64,000 nt of DNA, from positions 496,001 through 560,000 of the forward strand of contig BQMF02000176.1 of assembly GCA_027922465.2 (NCBI GenBank), read 5' to 3'. Below the pieces are notes generated by a model. That model searched no databases. It was not told where the DNA came from and saw nothing but the letters and a program-made list of their open reading frames with translations. The DNA is from Turritopsis dohrnii. Taxonomy: Eukaryota > Cnidaria > Hydrozoa > Anthoathecata > Oceaniidae. A program made the translations under genes and the position numbers. This document shows, in pieces, positions 18,574 to 29,163 of this stretch; the stretch's first letter is position 1; each line of letters opens with the position of its first letter.

Positions 18574-21473
18574 AATGGTATTCTCCACAGTCAACCTGAA
18601 GGTAAGATTATCTGTTTTATGAAACTGCTAGATGTCAGTTGTTCAGTTTTTTGTTTTGTCATTGTTTATTTGCCGTATTTTCGGTGTTTGCTGTTTCTTT
18701 TCGGTTTATTTTTTCTAACAGGCTGATTTAGAAACTTCTTGTTCTTCAGTTTACTCAAGTGACAAGTTGGTTGAGGAAAGTTGCCTAAAATCTTTATTAC
18801 ACGGTAGAGAAGAACCAAATAACAAGTTTGAGCATAGCCAAGTGATTAATAAGGAAAGTCTCGTCAGTGAAAGTGAAAATGACAAGGTATCTATCATTTT
18901 CCAATGTCAAGATGTTGATAATTTCACACTCGTTGTTCATTAATTACTTCCTCCACTTTGTTTCCTGGTCAATTTTAATGTAAGGGAATAGCTTTCACTT
19001 GAAACACTCAAGTTTGAGGTATTATGAAAAGTGAGGACATTACGATTCTTTCCTTAGACTTAAGTAGCTACTTTGTAATAAACGTCCTCTCTTTCCAACG
19101 TGTATGTCCTCACTTTGTGTTTTTAATGTGTGTTTTGGTGTGAAAGTGAAAATGGCAAGGTATCTATCATTTTCCATTGTCAAGATGTTGATAATTTCAC
19201 ACTCCTTGTTCATTAGTTACTTCCTCCACTTTGTTTCCTGGTCAATTTTAATGTAAGGGAATAGCTTTCACTTGAAACACTCATGTTTGAGGTATTATGA
19301 AAAGTGAGGACCTTACCATTCTTTCCTTAGACTTAGTAGCTACTTAGTAATAGACGTCCTCTCTTTCCAACGTGTATGTCCTCAATTTGTGTTTTTAATG
19401 TGTCTTTTGGTGTGACATTTTGTGATTGATATTTCTCTTTCAGAATGGTATTCTCCACAGTCAACCTGAAGGTAAGATTATCTGTTTTATGAAACTGCTA
19501 GACGTCAGTTGTTCAGTTTTTTGTTTTGTTATTGTTTATTTGCTGTATTTTCTGTGTTTGCTGTTTCTTTTCAGTTTATTTTTTCTAACAGGCTGATTTA
19601 GAAACTTATTCTTCTTCAGTTTACTCAAGTGACAAGTTGGTTGAGCAAAGTTGCCTAAAATCTTTATTAAATGGTAGAGAAGAACCAAATAACAAGTTTG
19701 AGCATAGCCAAGTGATTAATAAAGAAAGTCTTGTCAGTGAAAGTGAAAATGGTAAGGTATCTATCATTTTCCATTGTCAAGATGTTGATAATTTCACACT
19801 CCTTGTTCATTAGTTACTTCCTCCACTTTATTTCCTGGTCAATTTTAACGTAAGAGAATAGCTTTCACTTGAAACACTCATGTTCGAGGTATTATGAAAA
19901 GTGAGGACATTATGATTCTTTCCTTAGACTTAGTGGCTACTTAGTAATAGACGCCTCTCTTTCCAACGTGTATGTCCTCAATTTGTGTTTTTAATGTGTG
20001 TTTTGGTGTGACATTTTGTGATTGATATTTACAATTCTTTTCCTGGACTTACAGTAGCTATTTAGTAATAGACGTCCTCTCTTTCCAACGTGTATGTCCT
20101 CACTTTGTGTTTTTAATATATCTTTTGGTGTGACATTTGTGATTGATATTTCTCTTTCAGAATGGTATTCTCCACAGTCAACCTGAAGGTAAGATTATCT
20201 GTTTTGTGAAACCGCAAAATGATAAATAAATTAACATTTAAACATTCAAATTAAACATTTAAAGATTTTTGTTTTTTAGATGCCATGAGTGAAAGTGGAC
20301 GAAATAGTCCATTAACTTCCAGTCCGAAACAGGTACCTAATAATTTAAACAACATATCAAATCCTTCTGTACTGGATTAACATTCGCATACTTACATTCA
20401 CTTGATTTAAGTTCTGTACTGCAAGATAGAATATCGCACTCCTTTACTTATACTTCCAGTAGTTGCTTAATAATGGAAGTTTAATAATAATAGTATTATG
20501 TCCTCACTTTGTATCTTTTTATGTCCTTCTGGCTGTGACAATTGTGATGTGTATTTCTCTCTCAGAATGGTCTTATCCACAGTCATTCTCAAACTGAAGG
20601 TAAGGCTATCACTTTTGTGTAGCTATTAGATGCAACACATTCTAGCATAAGCTTTTTGACAAAGTCATCAGTTTTATACACTGTCACTGTTGTCTTTTGT
20701 TTCATGCTATACATATACTGTGGTGAATCATGTATATGGAATATTATATGTATTATTATATGTTAGATTTTTAGTTTATGTTTTCTGTTTCATCATTTCT
20801 TTATTTATTTCAATTATTTCTTATTTTTCAGCAGTTTTTTCTTTCTTTCCGGTTCTTTTTCTCACAAGCTGATATAGAAACTTATTATCTTTTTAGTTTC
20901 CTCAAGTAACAAGTCTGAGCATAGCCAGTTGATAAATAAGGAAAGTCTCATCAGTGAAAGTGAAAATCCCAAGGTATCTATTGTTTTCCATTGTGAAGAT
21001 GTTGATAATTTCACACTCCTTGTTCGTTTATCACTTCCTTGACTTTGTTTCCTGGTCAATTTTAATGTAGGGGAATAGCTTTCATTTAAAATACTACAAT
21101 TTGAGGTATTACCTAAAGTGAGGACTTTACAATTCTTTTCCTGGACTTACAGTAGCTATTTAGTAATAGACGTCCTCTCTTTCCAACGTGTATGTCCTCA
21201 CTTTGTGTTTTTAATATATCTTTTGGTGTGACATTTGTGATTGATATTTCTCTTTCAGAATGGTATTCTCCACAGTCAACCTGAAGGTAAGATTATCTGT
21301 TTTGTGAAACCGCTAGACGTCAGGTGTTAATTTTGTCATTGTTCTTTGCTACATTTTCTTTCATTGTTTTGTTTCTTTTTGGTTTATTTTTTCTAACAGA
21401 CTGATTTAGAAACTTATTGTTCTTCAGTCTACTCAAGTGACAAATTGGTTGAGCAAAGTTGCCTAAAATCTGT
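18574..21473 (+). CDS. Duplicated linker exons of the composite gene
   Basis: Exon a (NGILHSQPE plus one base) occurs at 18574-18601, 19444-19471, 20161-20188, 20566-20599 (variant NGLIHSHSQTE) and 21259-21286. The partner exon b (VYSSDKLVEESCLKSLL...) is at 18750-18886, 19620-19756, 20897-20973 (shortened) and 21428-21473 (broken: no donor follows and the frame soon stops). A different partner, exon c (DAMSESGRNSPLTSSPKQ), is at 20280-20332. Every a+partner pair is a multiple of three (165, 165, 81 and 111 nt) and enters and leaves in phase 0, so each duplication can be spliced in without a frame change. The product is a Ser/Glu/Lys-rich linker with no known fold, following the SET exon. Confidence 0.65.
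20029..20215 (+). repeat. 187-bp duplicated segment, copy 1
   Basis: From TTACAATTC to GTGAAACCGC, including exon a. Appears identical to 21127-21313. Confidence 0.9.
21127..21313 (+). repeat. 187-bp duplicated segment, copy 2
   Basis: Partner of 20029-20215. No difference was seen over 187 bp, while neighbouring duplicated intron segments differ at several sites. Confidence 0.9.
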
Positions 21474-21726
21474 GGGATGTGTCTGGGAAGCTACTGTATT
21501 TTGAAACTTTTTTTTTCTTTTATGCTATGATAATCTTGTAATTTATTTTTTTTTCTGGATAACATTGATTTGATTAAGAAAAGGTAATACTACAGGATTC
21601 CGCTATCTGTAAAAAAAAACTAAAAGCAACAACAACACTGAAATTCAAGGGCAAATGTCCAAACAAAATTTTTTCTGTGTGTAAATCCGTTCCCCGGTTC
21701 TCATATAGAAAGAATTAAATTTAACG

Positions 21727-21936
21727 ATGATTATAAGGAAAAATTCAGAACAATTTGATTTTGTTTTGGCTTACAAAAACAAAAGATATGTATGTAAGAT
21801 TTGTAAAAATGAATGCATGGAAGATCAAATAACATTTGAAGATAACAGTATTTTATGTGACGATTGTTATTGGGGAAGAAAGCCTAGAAGAAACTCATTT
21901 TTTACTCACTTTTTTAACATAAGGAAATTTTCATAA
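21727..21936 (+). CDS. Hypothetical CxxC-CxxC mini-ORF
   Basis: A 69-codon frame with YVCKICKNECMEDQ and ILCDDCYW, i.e. two Cys-x2-Cys pairs (plus one extra Cys) about 20 residues apart, as in small zinc ribbons or LIM-like modules. No splice sites or relatives support it, and the last 20 residues look non-coding. It may be an exon remnant or chance. Confidence 0.25.
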   Translation: MIIRKNSEQFDFVLAYKNKRYVCKICKNECMEDQITFEDNSILCDDCYWGRKPRRNSFFTHFFNIRKFS

Positions 21937-23290
21937 CTCCCTTATATAAAAGAATGTACAGACTTAAGCAGCAAAAACTTTTTAACTTGTATATATTGTA
22001 AATACGTTCTTCGTCTTAGTTATTGCAGCGCAAATGATAGCAATATCACCAGGGCTTTCTTCCCAACATTTTAAGGATACACACTACACTATAATTACCT
22101 CACGTTTTTTTCCTATGACTCAGTTTCTGTTCATTTTTACCCCATAAAAGTGTACAGTTTTTTGAAAGCTTATTAAATTTACTACATTTAGTCGTGGGTG
22201 TACATTTCGTAGCATCTAATGGTAAGGAATAAAAAAAGGTTTAAATTTAAATGGTTTTTGAGTGATAAGTCCCCTAAAAATCAGCCGTTTTTAAATTTTT
22301 TTACATCCACGTGTTCCCAACATTATTCGTCAAAAAAGATTGCCACAGTTTTTGAAATAAAGCTTTCAAATTTAAATAAGTCTGTTTTTCTTTTAAAACG
22401 ATGCATACCAACACAAAAACGACAATTGCTTGCGAACGCGGAAATATTTAAAAAAAATGTGGCAACCTTTTCTTCGTAAGATTTCATTGGTTAAAATAAA
22501 TTCTATTCCGACGAATTTCAAGTAAATCCAGGGGACTTATTACTCCTCAAAGTTCGTACAACAACCAAAAAATATAACCAAGATTGTTCATTTTAAAGAT
22601 TTAATGCATCAAATAAAAGACCAACGTGTTTATTACTAATCCCTACTTATTAGCGAAAATAATCCGAGTTTTTTAATTCTGACTAAAGTTAATGGTACAG
22701 GTTTCATAAAAATATGCTAAAATTTTTTTTGTGTTTTTTGACGTTGTAGTTTAGTGTGTATCGTTAATGGGAAATTCTCGAGTAAGAATTTTAAAAGTCC
22801 TCACTTGTCTTGTTTGCAATGCGTTTTGTTTTGTTGATTTGAGATCTAAAGTATTTGATAGGAACCTCTTTTTTTCCAATTGAGACATACGAGTTTCTTT
22901 CGAATCATTCAACTTGTTAGCTATGAGGAATAAATACTTTGGCAAAGTATTCCAAAAATGGTTGTCAGTGGTTGACGATGTTTTTGTCTACCAGGAAATG
23001 CTAATGATATAAATGCCAGAGAAGAATTCAGAGTACAAGACACCAGAAATTTCAATGTATTGTGATGTTTGTACTCTGGCAATGTAATTTTCTACAGATC
23101 AGGATTTTTGTGTGTTTCTCGTGTTCTTTTGGATCCAAAAAAGCTTGCACGCAAACGTTTATTGAGAATCGTGTATTATGCGCTGAAATCTACCTACCAC
23201 CAATTATCGCGTGTACACATTTTGATTTAGTGTGATGGCATTATAAGTTTGGTATTCTATTCTGTCATTGTTATAGGTATTGTCTTTCAG
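21937..23290. other. Intron-like DNA, no gene seen
   Basis: AT-rich. The frames at 22219-22479 and 22751-22945 lack motif support. Confidence 0.4.
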
Positions 23291-23829
23291 TGATGACTCG
23301 GACAGTGATTTAAATATGTTGAGTGGTTTTGCTAAAGTTAGTGCAATTTGTGATATGACATCATTGAGAAAATCAAATTACTGAAATTATGAACAGAACT
23401 TTTCGAATAAACGTTTATTTATTTTTTTTATTTTTTTAGATTATGCCAATGAAATGTCCCGAACCTGAATTTTACAAATCTTTGGATAAAGATAGTGCTC
23501 TCGGGGATGGCTATCACGATTCTATCATAAATACCTCTGAGGTTATATACAAAGTCATAGTCCAAAACAGATGTGTTAAGGGTGTTCCATTTAATCTTTT
23601 TTCTGTATCATTTAGAGTTCGGATGAAGAGGGTGAATACTTTGAAGATGTCTTATAAACCTAGCTCTTGTTCAAGTTCCGATTCTGAGACAGGAGAGGAT
23701 GTTGACTTAGTTGTAGAGAGTGTTAAGAAAAGCACACCGAATTCAAGTACCAAAGTTATGCTGGATGATTTAGAGCATGTGATTACTTCAAAAATTGATT
23801 TACCTGTCCAAGGTGTTAAAGATAATAGG
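23291..23829 (+). pseudogene. Acidic linker exons (three)
   Basis: Exon 23291-23336 (TTTCAG|T...AAA|GTTAGT) reads SDDSDSDLNMLSGFAK. Exon 23440-23541 reads IMPMKCPEPEFYKSLDKDSA and ends GAG|GTTATA. Exon 23616-23829 (ATTTAG|AGT...AGG|GTATGC) starts SSDEEGEYFED, then continues in the next frame as SYKPSSCSSSDSETGEDVDL. That exon is one base longer than a phase-0/phase-0 exon, which indicates a +1 insertion near 23654. The acidic Ser-rich composition matches linkers between the functional parts of the composite gene. No known domain. Confidence 0.5.
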
Positions 23830-24238
23830 GTATGCTTTCTGAAATTCTAACACTTCAACATCATGAAGTAATGATGTAAATGTTTCATATATTTTGATTT
23901 GCTGCGATTGTTCTTCTTCAAGTCAACAGTTTAATCTGTTGATTGACCTTTTTTTGATTCCAAACACTTCTTTCTTCAAGCCTTAGGAGTTTTTCACTCG
24001 AATGTAATAAGGATTTCAATTCATACTTCAATCATGTAAAATTTAGATCTGATGTTTGCACTCATTGTGCATTACTTCGAACTGTTGCTTCCAACACTTT
24101 GAATAAATTCCTTTTAAAATCAGATTTTTTATATGTGTTGCGTTTCTTCATTGATATTACTGTAAATTGATATGCCTACGAAAAAACTGTTGATTCATGG
24201 AATCTTGGTTGTGCTGGATATAAATTACATAGTGACAG

Positions 24239-24336
24239 CAATATGCCGCTATTATGGTGCGAAATCTGCCGCGAGTTCTACAACAAACAGAATAACAATC
24301 ATCAAAAGTCTTGTCTCAAAGGATCCAACCAAATGG
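24239..24336 (+). CDS. C2HC zinc-finger exon
   Basis: Exon bounded by GTGACAG and ATGG|GTATAA. It reads MPLLWCEICREFYNKQNNNH then QKSCLKGSNQM, a C-x2-C-x10-H-x3-C finger similar in layout to that of the gene at 5853. An ATG at 24243 could serve as a start, so this may be the first coding exon of the SET-containing gene copy whose SET exons follow at 25586. The assignment rests on spacing, splice sites and orientation. Confidence 0.5.
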
Positions 24337-25585
24337 GTATAATATTTTATTTTATTATTCATGATGTGATAACTGGAAGTGTTTGCATATTCATATCTAT
24401 GTTGTTTATATTAAACTTTTGGTTTTTAGCTTCAGAAAATAAAGAAGCTTTATTTTTACTGACAATTGTCATTGAAAGAACTACTGACAGCTTTTTTTCT
24501 GAATAATTAGTCAGTTTTCTTATTTTGTGTTGAATGAAAGGTAATTCCAGATGCGCTTTGCGTCAAGGAGACACGAATGGTGCTCCTACATAGATGTTTT
24601 CTTTGTAATGTAGGAATCATTATTTTGCATAGAAAGGAGAGCAATATTTGCCGTACAGAAATTTAAAACTGGTTCAAGATGTTTGTGTTTCCTTATTGTA
24701 TTATGATATTAGCTTTTAATGATAATAATGTTAAGAAAATAATCACAAAAATATTTTGTTTTTTTTTTCCCCCTTTACACTTTCTGGAAGTTTGTGGAAA
24801 GCATTACATAAAGTAAAACAATTTTTATAAATTTTCTCGATTCAAAATTGCCGACCTGAGTTGTGACAAGAATCTGTCTGATCTGAGCACCAGTCTTCAA
24901 AAGTGGAAATCAAAGATCACTCAAAAGCAGAAAATTACCCTCCGATCAGTCCAACGTCCATAGTATGTCAGGTGTGCAATTGCTTCGTGAATGGTAGCTG
25001 ATTTGGAGGTGCAGATATCCTTTGCTGACATCAACAATAATTCAAAGTTTACAAAACATAAGTCAAATTGGCATTAAGCTATGTTAAGAATAAAACTAAG
25101 AGGGTTCTTGAATTGCATTTATAAGATAAAAGTGTTATAAGAAAAGTACTATTTTGATTTACAGCAAAATCATTATCTGAGTGGTTTTGCAACAGCTGGT
25201 CAAGTTTTTAAATAGACATAATTCCTTACAGGCTATAAAATTCAATTTTAAGGCATGATTTTTTATGTTTAAAGCTTTGATTAAGACAATCTTACAGTTA
25301 GCACTTTGATCTATTATTTGTATGTTGTTTGGTGTATACGAAGAGCATAAGTTATCAGCTGAATTAATTGAAAGAGCTTCATTTTAAATACATAGGTTCT
25401 ATAAATCTGATTAGCCTCAACAAATATTGATGCTGTTATGTTAAAATGTTGACAATCTTTATCAATCTTTTAATGATTAAAATGTTTTCTTATGGGATAA
25501 TTTAAACTTACTGGAAGCTTTCAATCAACTTAAATTGAAACATGCTGATCTAAAATACATCACAGATTCTTGATTATTATTGTAG
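24337..25585. other. Intron, no gene seen
   Basis: AT-rich interval between the zinc-finger exon and the first SET exon. No element ends were recognised. Confidence 0.45.
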
Positions 25586-25676
25586 ACATTTGATCCCATT
25601 GCTACAGCAAAGGAATATATTATCCAAAAGAAGGTCCCAGACTTTATAGAAAAAAGATATTTCAATACTATTAAAG
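25586..25676 (+). CDS. KMT5A-like SET domain, N-flank exon
   Basis: TTGTAG|ACA...AAAG|GTATTT, 91 nt, phase 0 in and phase 1 out. It reads TFDPIATAKEYIIQKKVPDF, then IEKRYFNTIK. It corresponds to the helix and Arg-Tyr segment immediately before the SET GxG motif in the KMT5A-like proteins of this type. It splices in frame to 26094. Confidence 0.65.
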
Positions 25677-26093
25677 GTATTTGCTTTTTTCATTGAAGAT
25701 TTTAATTCGTATAATATATTTTTCATTACATCAAACCATATATATCAACCATACCAATCAAGTCTTGAATGATTCATTTTAGTCTTTGCTAGGTTTCCCT
25801 TTCTTTTGAGCCATGTTTATTTTACCAGAAAAACATCAACATCTTTGTATTTGCATCCATCCTTTCTTGTCAGTGAAAACTTCTAATATAATGAAATAGT
25901 TACAACTCAAACTGTTAGATAAATTTTTTAACAAAATGCTTTTCATACAAGCATGATGAAAGATGAATGGAAAGATGTTGCATTTTGATTTTGATGTCAT
26001 GGATGCTATGTCAACTAACAATCAGTTTAATTTGATGCCTGACTTTTTAAATTAGCCACAGTATTCATTCATAATGTGATTTTCTTGGTACAG

Positions 26094-26240
26094 GTTATGG
26101 TGTTATTACAACATGCAGAATACCTGCAAAGCAGTTCATTAAGGAATATCATTGTACATTATCTAAACTGAAAGACTTAGATGAAAGTACTTGTAATAAA
26201 AACTATGATTTGAATTCAAACACTATGATAAAAAGTATTG
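26094..26240 (+). CDS. KMT5A-like SET domain, first SET exon
   Basis: TACAG|GT...ATTG|GTAAGA, 147 nt, phase 1 in and phase 1 out. With the preceding exon it begins GYGVITTCRIPAKQFIKEY, matching the SET opening GxGVxTT...EY that contacts the methyl donor. The following YxG is replaced by YHC, and the segment after it (LKDLDESTCNKNYDLNSN) is unlike a functional SET domain. The central SET strand exon expected next, needed to pass from phase 1 to phase 2, was not found before 27590. Either it is lost or the domain is degenerate. Confidence 0.65.
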
Positions 26241-26866
26241 GTAAGAAACGTAGTTCAATTTTCCACATGATTACCTCTGAAACTTACAGCCTTTGAAAGG
26301 AACTTATGTTATAAGTCTGATCTATGAACTGACAGTGTGGTTGCCACACAGAAGCTGGTATATTTTTTGTTTAAACAGTATTATGAATTATCCAATGTTT
26401 TGGCCTAAATCCTAAGCTGCTTTTTAAAAAACATTTCAAAGGAATAGTTGGTTCATGACATGCAGAGATTCTTACCAAAAAAATGAATTCTATGTAAAAG
26501 TACTGGAATCATATAATTGAGAAGATACAAACTTTTTTTGTACAATATATCATGCTCCACAATGACTAAAAGAAAATAAAGTAAATAATGCAAGTTTCAT
26601 TGCTGCAATTTTTTCATTTAACTTTTTTGTTGACAGAATATAATGGTTTCATTTTGCAGTTGGTATAGATAGTTTTTGTAATACCTTAATGACATGAATG
26701 ACAGACAAGAAAACAAATAGATAAATAAACAAATAGACAGATGAATTGTAAGGGAAGTGAACATTATTATTCAGGCTATTTGTTATAGTTTAAAACGTTC
26801 TTTGCATTATCTCAGCCCCAGGAACAAATGTTTGTGACAATGACAAAATGTTTTTATCAGCCCTTT
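26241..26866. other. Intron, missing SET exon region
   Basis: AT-rich. Acceptor-like TTGCAG at about 26660 is followed by stops. No SET middle exon is readable here. Confidence 0.4.
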
Positions 26867-26868
26867 TA

Positions 26869-27561
26869 CCCTATTACCCCGCATATAAGCGCTGCGCCTA
26901 TAGCAAGGACAATCAAGTTCTGGCACGATTTTTTTATAAAAAAAACGCCGACTTATAGGCGCATGCGCCTATATTTAATCGAACCTTTAGAATATCCTTT
27001 CATAGCCTGGAATAAGAGCCTTCCGTATGGGTGGGGAAAAGTCTAACAGGAAAAGCAGGAAAATTCATTTTCTAATGGTTTTACATTTTAAAACTCTGTC
27101 TACAACAACATCGTGGTTGTGAGATGCTGACAGCAGAGATGGAACCAGAAAATGAACACGACAAGTTCGCAGTGAAAATTGTCAAAAACAATGAAGTTGT
27201 TAGACATCTTCCAAAAGAACTTTTGAAATACTGTACTTCTGCCTTACTTGCTGGGGCAAAGACATCCTGTAAAATTACGGGAAAGAGGGAAAACAAGACA
27301 AAGAATAGCTTGGAAGTACTATGTACCTATACGGTGAAAGGACCACAAATTATGGTGTCTAAAGTGGAACTTTTTGTTAGAGATTGCCTGAGAAGAACAA
27401 AATAAGTCGTCATTAAAGATGTGAATATTTTATTGGTTTCGTCCCCTAAGCTTGGACTTGTGATCGAGTCATTTCGACGGGATATAGGCGCATGCGCCAT
27501 GACCCGGATATAGGCGCATTGCACCTATAACCGGGGTGCGCTTATATGCGGGGTAATAGGG
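26869..27561 (+). mobile_element. TIR element carrying a HIRAN ORF
   Basis: A 693-bp element. The left end CCCTATTACCCCGCATATAA, followed by GCGC, is repeated inverted at the right end, with TA on both flanks (26867-26868 and 27562-27563), so the target duplication is TA. Inside is a 93-codon HIRAN-like gene. Further inverted words (GGCGCATGCGCCTATA) lie subterminally at both ends. It sits in the intron before the SET exon and ends only 28 bp before that exon starts. The mobilising transposase is not encoded. A TA target is compatible with several DNA transposon superfamilies. Confidence 0.8.
27124..27405 (+). CDS. HIRAN-domain-like protein in a TIR element
   Basis: A 93-residue frame from ATG 27124 to TAA. 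It reads EPENEHDKFAVKIVKNNEVV, then RHLPKELLKYC, a basic TGKRENKTKN loop and LEVLCTYTVKG. The pattern E.DN.HD..AV.V..N...V.HLP matches the HIRAN fold, a small beta-barrel known from SMARCAD/HLTF/Rad5 helicases that binds DNA ends. The frame is also open for a short distance upstream. It stands alone, with no helicase attached. Being within the TIRs it probably moves with the element. It may be a C-terminal exon retained from a larger parent gene or an accessory DNA-binding protein. Confidence 0.7.
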   Translation: MLTAEMEPENEHDKFAVKIVKNNEVVRHLPKELLKYCTSALLAGAKTSCKITGKRENKTKNSLEVLCTYTVKGPQIMVSKVELFVRDCLRRTK

Positions 27562-27589
27562 TACTTAAATTTCTCTTTTTCATCCTTAG

Positions 27590-27782
27590 CATTGATGCAA
27601 CTAAAGATAATGGATTTTTGGGAAGATTTGTTAACGATTCTTGTTATTTTCCCAATTCTGCAATGCGAAAAATTGAATTATCAGGTGTTCCTCATCTCTG
27701 CTTGTTTGCACTTCGAGATATTGAAATTGGTGAGGAGGTACTGTATTTCTATGGCCAAGCTGGAATGCCTTGGCATGAACAA
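27590..27782 (+). CDS. KMT5A-like SET domain, C-terminal exon
   Basis: CCTTAG|C...CAA|GTATGT, 193 nt, phase 2 in and phase 0 out. It reads IDATKDNGFLGRFVNDSCYF, FPNSAMRKIELSGVPHLCLF, ALRDIEIGEEVLYFYGQAGM and PWHEQ. It has the C-terminal SET signature: an FVND segment in place of the asparagine-His motif, and GEEVLYFYG with the active-site Tyr. This is the better preserved of the two SET-C exons in the window. Family: KMT5A-like lysine methyltransferase fold. Catalysis is doubtful because the central SET exon is missing and the YxG motif is altered. The phase-0 end fits the next exon at 28670. Confidence 0.8.
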
Positions 27783-28669
27783 GTATGTTTATGATATTTG
27801 CTGATTTCATGCTGTTTTTTTAAGTTTCTTTTCCACCTGCCACCACTTAGTACCCACATAACTTCTGGAGCCAATGACAGTGATGTAAATAACGGTCGGT
27901 CATCGGACATGTCCGATCATTTTTATGCATTGGCCTGACAGATAATAAGTTATAATAAAGTTATAGAAGTTATAGAATAAAGTTATAAAGTTATAATAAA
28001 GGAAATGTCCGACCAACAAAATCATGCCCAGTCCAAAAAAACTTTAAATGTTTTATGATAAAGAACGGAAAACTTGCTACAATGCATTACGTTGAAGATC
28101 GTATCTTGGAAACAACGTTTAATGTTTCTTCTTTCAAATTTCGTAAACCATGTACTCCAGCGTAGAGGATTAAACTGCTTTCATTTTTCGTAACATAAAA
28201 GAGAGCACCTGTTTTTTTTTGCACGTGCGTAAAATGAATGAATGGGAAAGAAAAAAATCATGATCAAAGGTTAAAAATAGATTTGACCTGACGTACTGTA
28301 ACACCTGTGTCACAATTAATTGAAAAATTTCAAAATCAAAATGTCTGGTGAAAGAAAATGTCCTCAACTGAAAACTCAGCTAAAGTGGAAAATGCTTATC
28401 CGTTGTTAAAGTTTTTGGAAAATGGCATGATATGTACGTAAATGTTGCGAGTGGATTAAAAAAATTGAGACATCAAAGAACTTTTCAGAAAAATTCATTG
28501 TAGGCTGTAACAATTATCGAATATCAGCAGTTCAGGACCATGGGAAATCTGACATCCATCTAAAAAGCATTCAATAAAAAGAGAACAAAGTGGCTGAATA
28601 TCTGCAGGAATTTGCAATTGGATTTGTCCTAAACTATGATAATATGCAATATTCTCTTCATATGCACAG
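27783..28669. other. Intron, no gene seen
   Basis: Contains a short AAGTTATA-rich run (27945-28000) between the inverted words GGTCGG and TGTCCGACC. No protein signal. Confidence 0.4.
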
Positions 28670-28996
28670 GAAGCTGAAGTAATCAACCATAGGAGCAATG
28701 AATCCAAGAAGATAAATGTGTGCGACAATGCTACTGAACCCGTGAAGATTGATGTGTGCGATGATGCTACTGAGTCTGTGAAGATAAATGTGTGCAATGA
28801 TGCTACTGAGTCTGTGAAGATGAATGTGTGCAATGATGCTACTGAGTCTGTGAAGATGAATGCGGCAGAGTTTGTTAAGATAAATGTGTGCCACAATGCT
28901 ACTGAATCTGTGAAGATAAATGTGTGCGACGATGCTACTGAATCCGTGAAGATAAATGTGTGTGATGATGCTGCAGAGTCCGTGAATACAGATGAT
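28670..28996 (+). CDS. Linker exon with 12-residue repeats
   Basis: TGCACAG|GAA...GAT|GTAAAC, 327 nt, phase 0 on both sides, 109 codons. After EAEVINHRSNESKKI it encodes seven to eight tandem copies of a 12-residue unit of the type NVCDDATESVKI, one of them shortened. The underlying 36-bp DNA repeats are highly similar, so the array is young. The repeats are acidic with one Cys each. No known fold. It directly follows the SET-C exon in phase, in the same place where copy 1 has its duplicated a/b exons. Confidence 0.65.
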
Positions 28997-29067
28997 GTAA
29001 ACTATAAATACTACCATTAGTCTTGATAGCCAAACTCTTTGTTTATTAAGTTTTATTTTTAACGTAG

Positions 29068-29133
29068 GAACTAGAAATACCCTACACTGGTGCTAAAAAT
29101 GCTTTAAACGAACTTGTGGATGGATTTACCAAG
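29068..29133 (+). CDS. Short linker exon
   Basis: AACGTAG|GAA...AAG|GTAAGC, 66 nt, phase 0. Reads ELEIPYTGAKNALNELVDGF plus TK. Good splice sites; no family recognised. Confidence 0.5.
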
Positions 29134-29163
29134 GTAAGCCTTAAAGCTTTTACCTGTGTCATA

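Larger units (their letters stand above)
18306..21480 (+). repeat. Tandem exon-intron duplication array
   Basis: A unit of about 870 bp (intron, exon a, intron, exon b) is repeated with few differences. It is complete at 18306-18907 and 19183-19776. It is shortened at 18908-19182, where the middle with exon a and most of exon b is deleted. Partial copies lie at 19777-20028, 20029-20215 and 20987-21480, and a diverged copy lies around 20340-20973. Introns are conserved as well as exons (for example AGATGTTGATAATTTCACAC and GACGTCCTCTCTTTCCAACG), so the duplications are recent and at DNA level. Segments 20029-20215 and 21127-21313 (187 bp each) look identical. Confidence 0.9.

Noticed and set aside
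28495..29017. Minus-strand repetitive ORFs
   Set aside because: Antisense of the 36-bp repeat exon; the plus frame has matching splice sites and phases.
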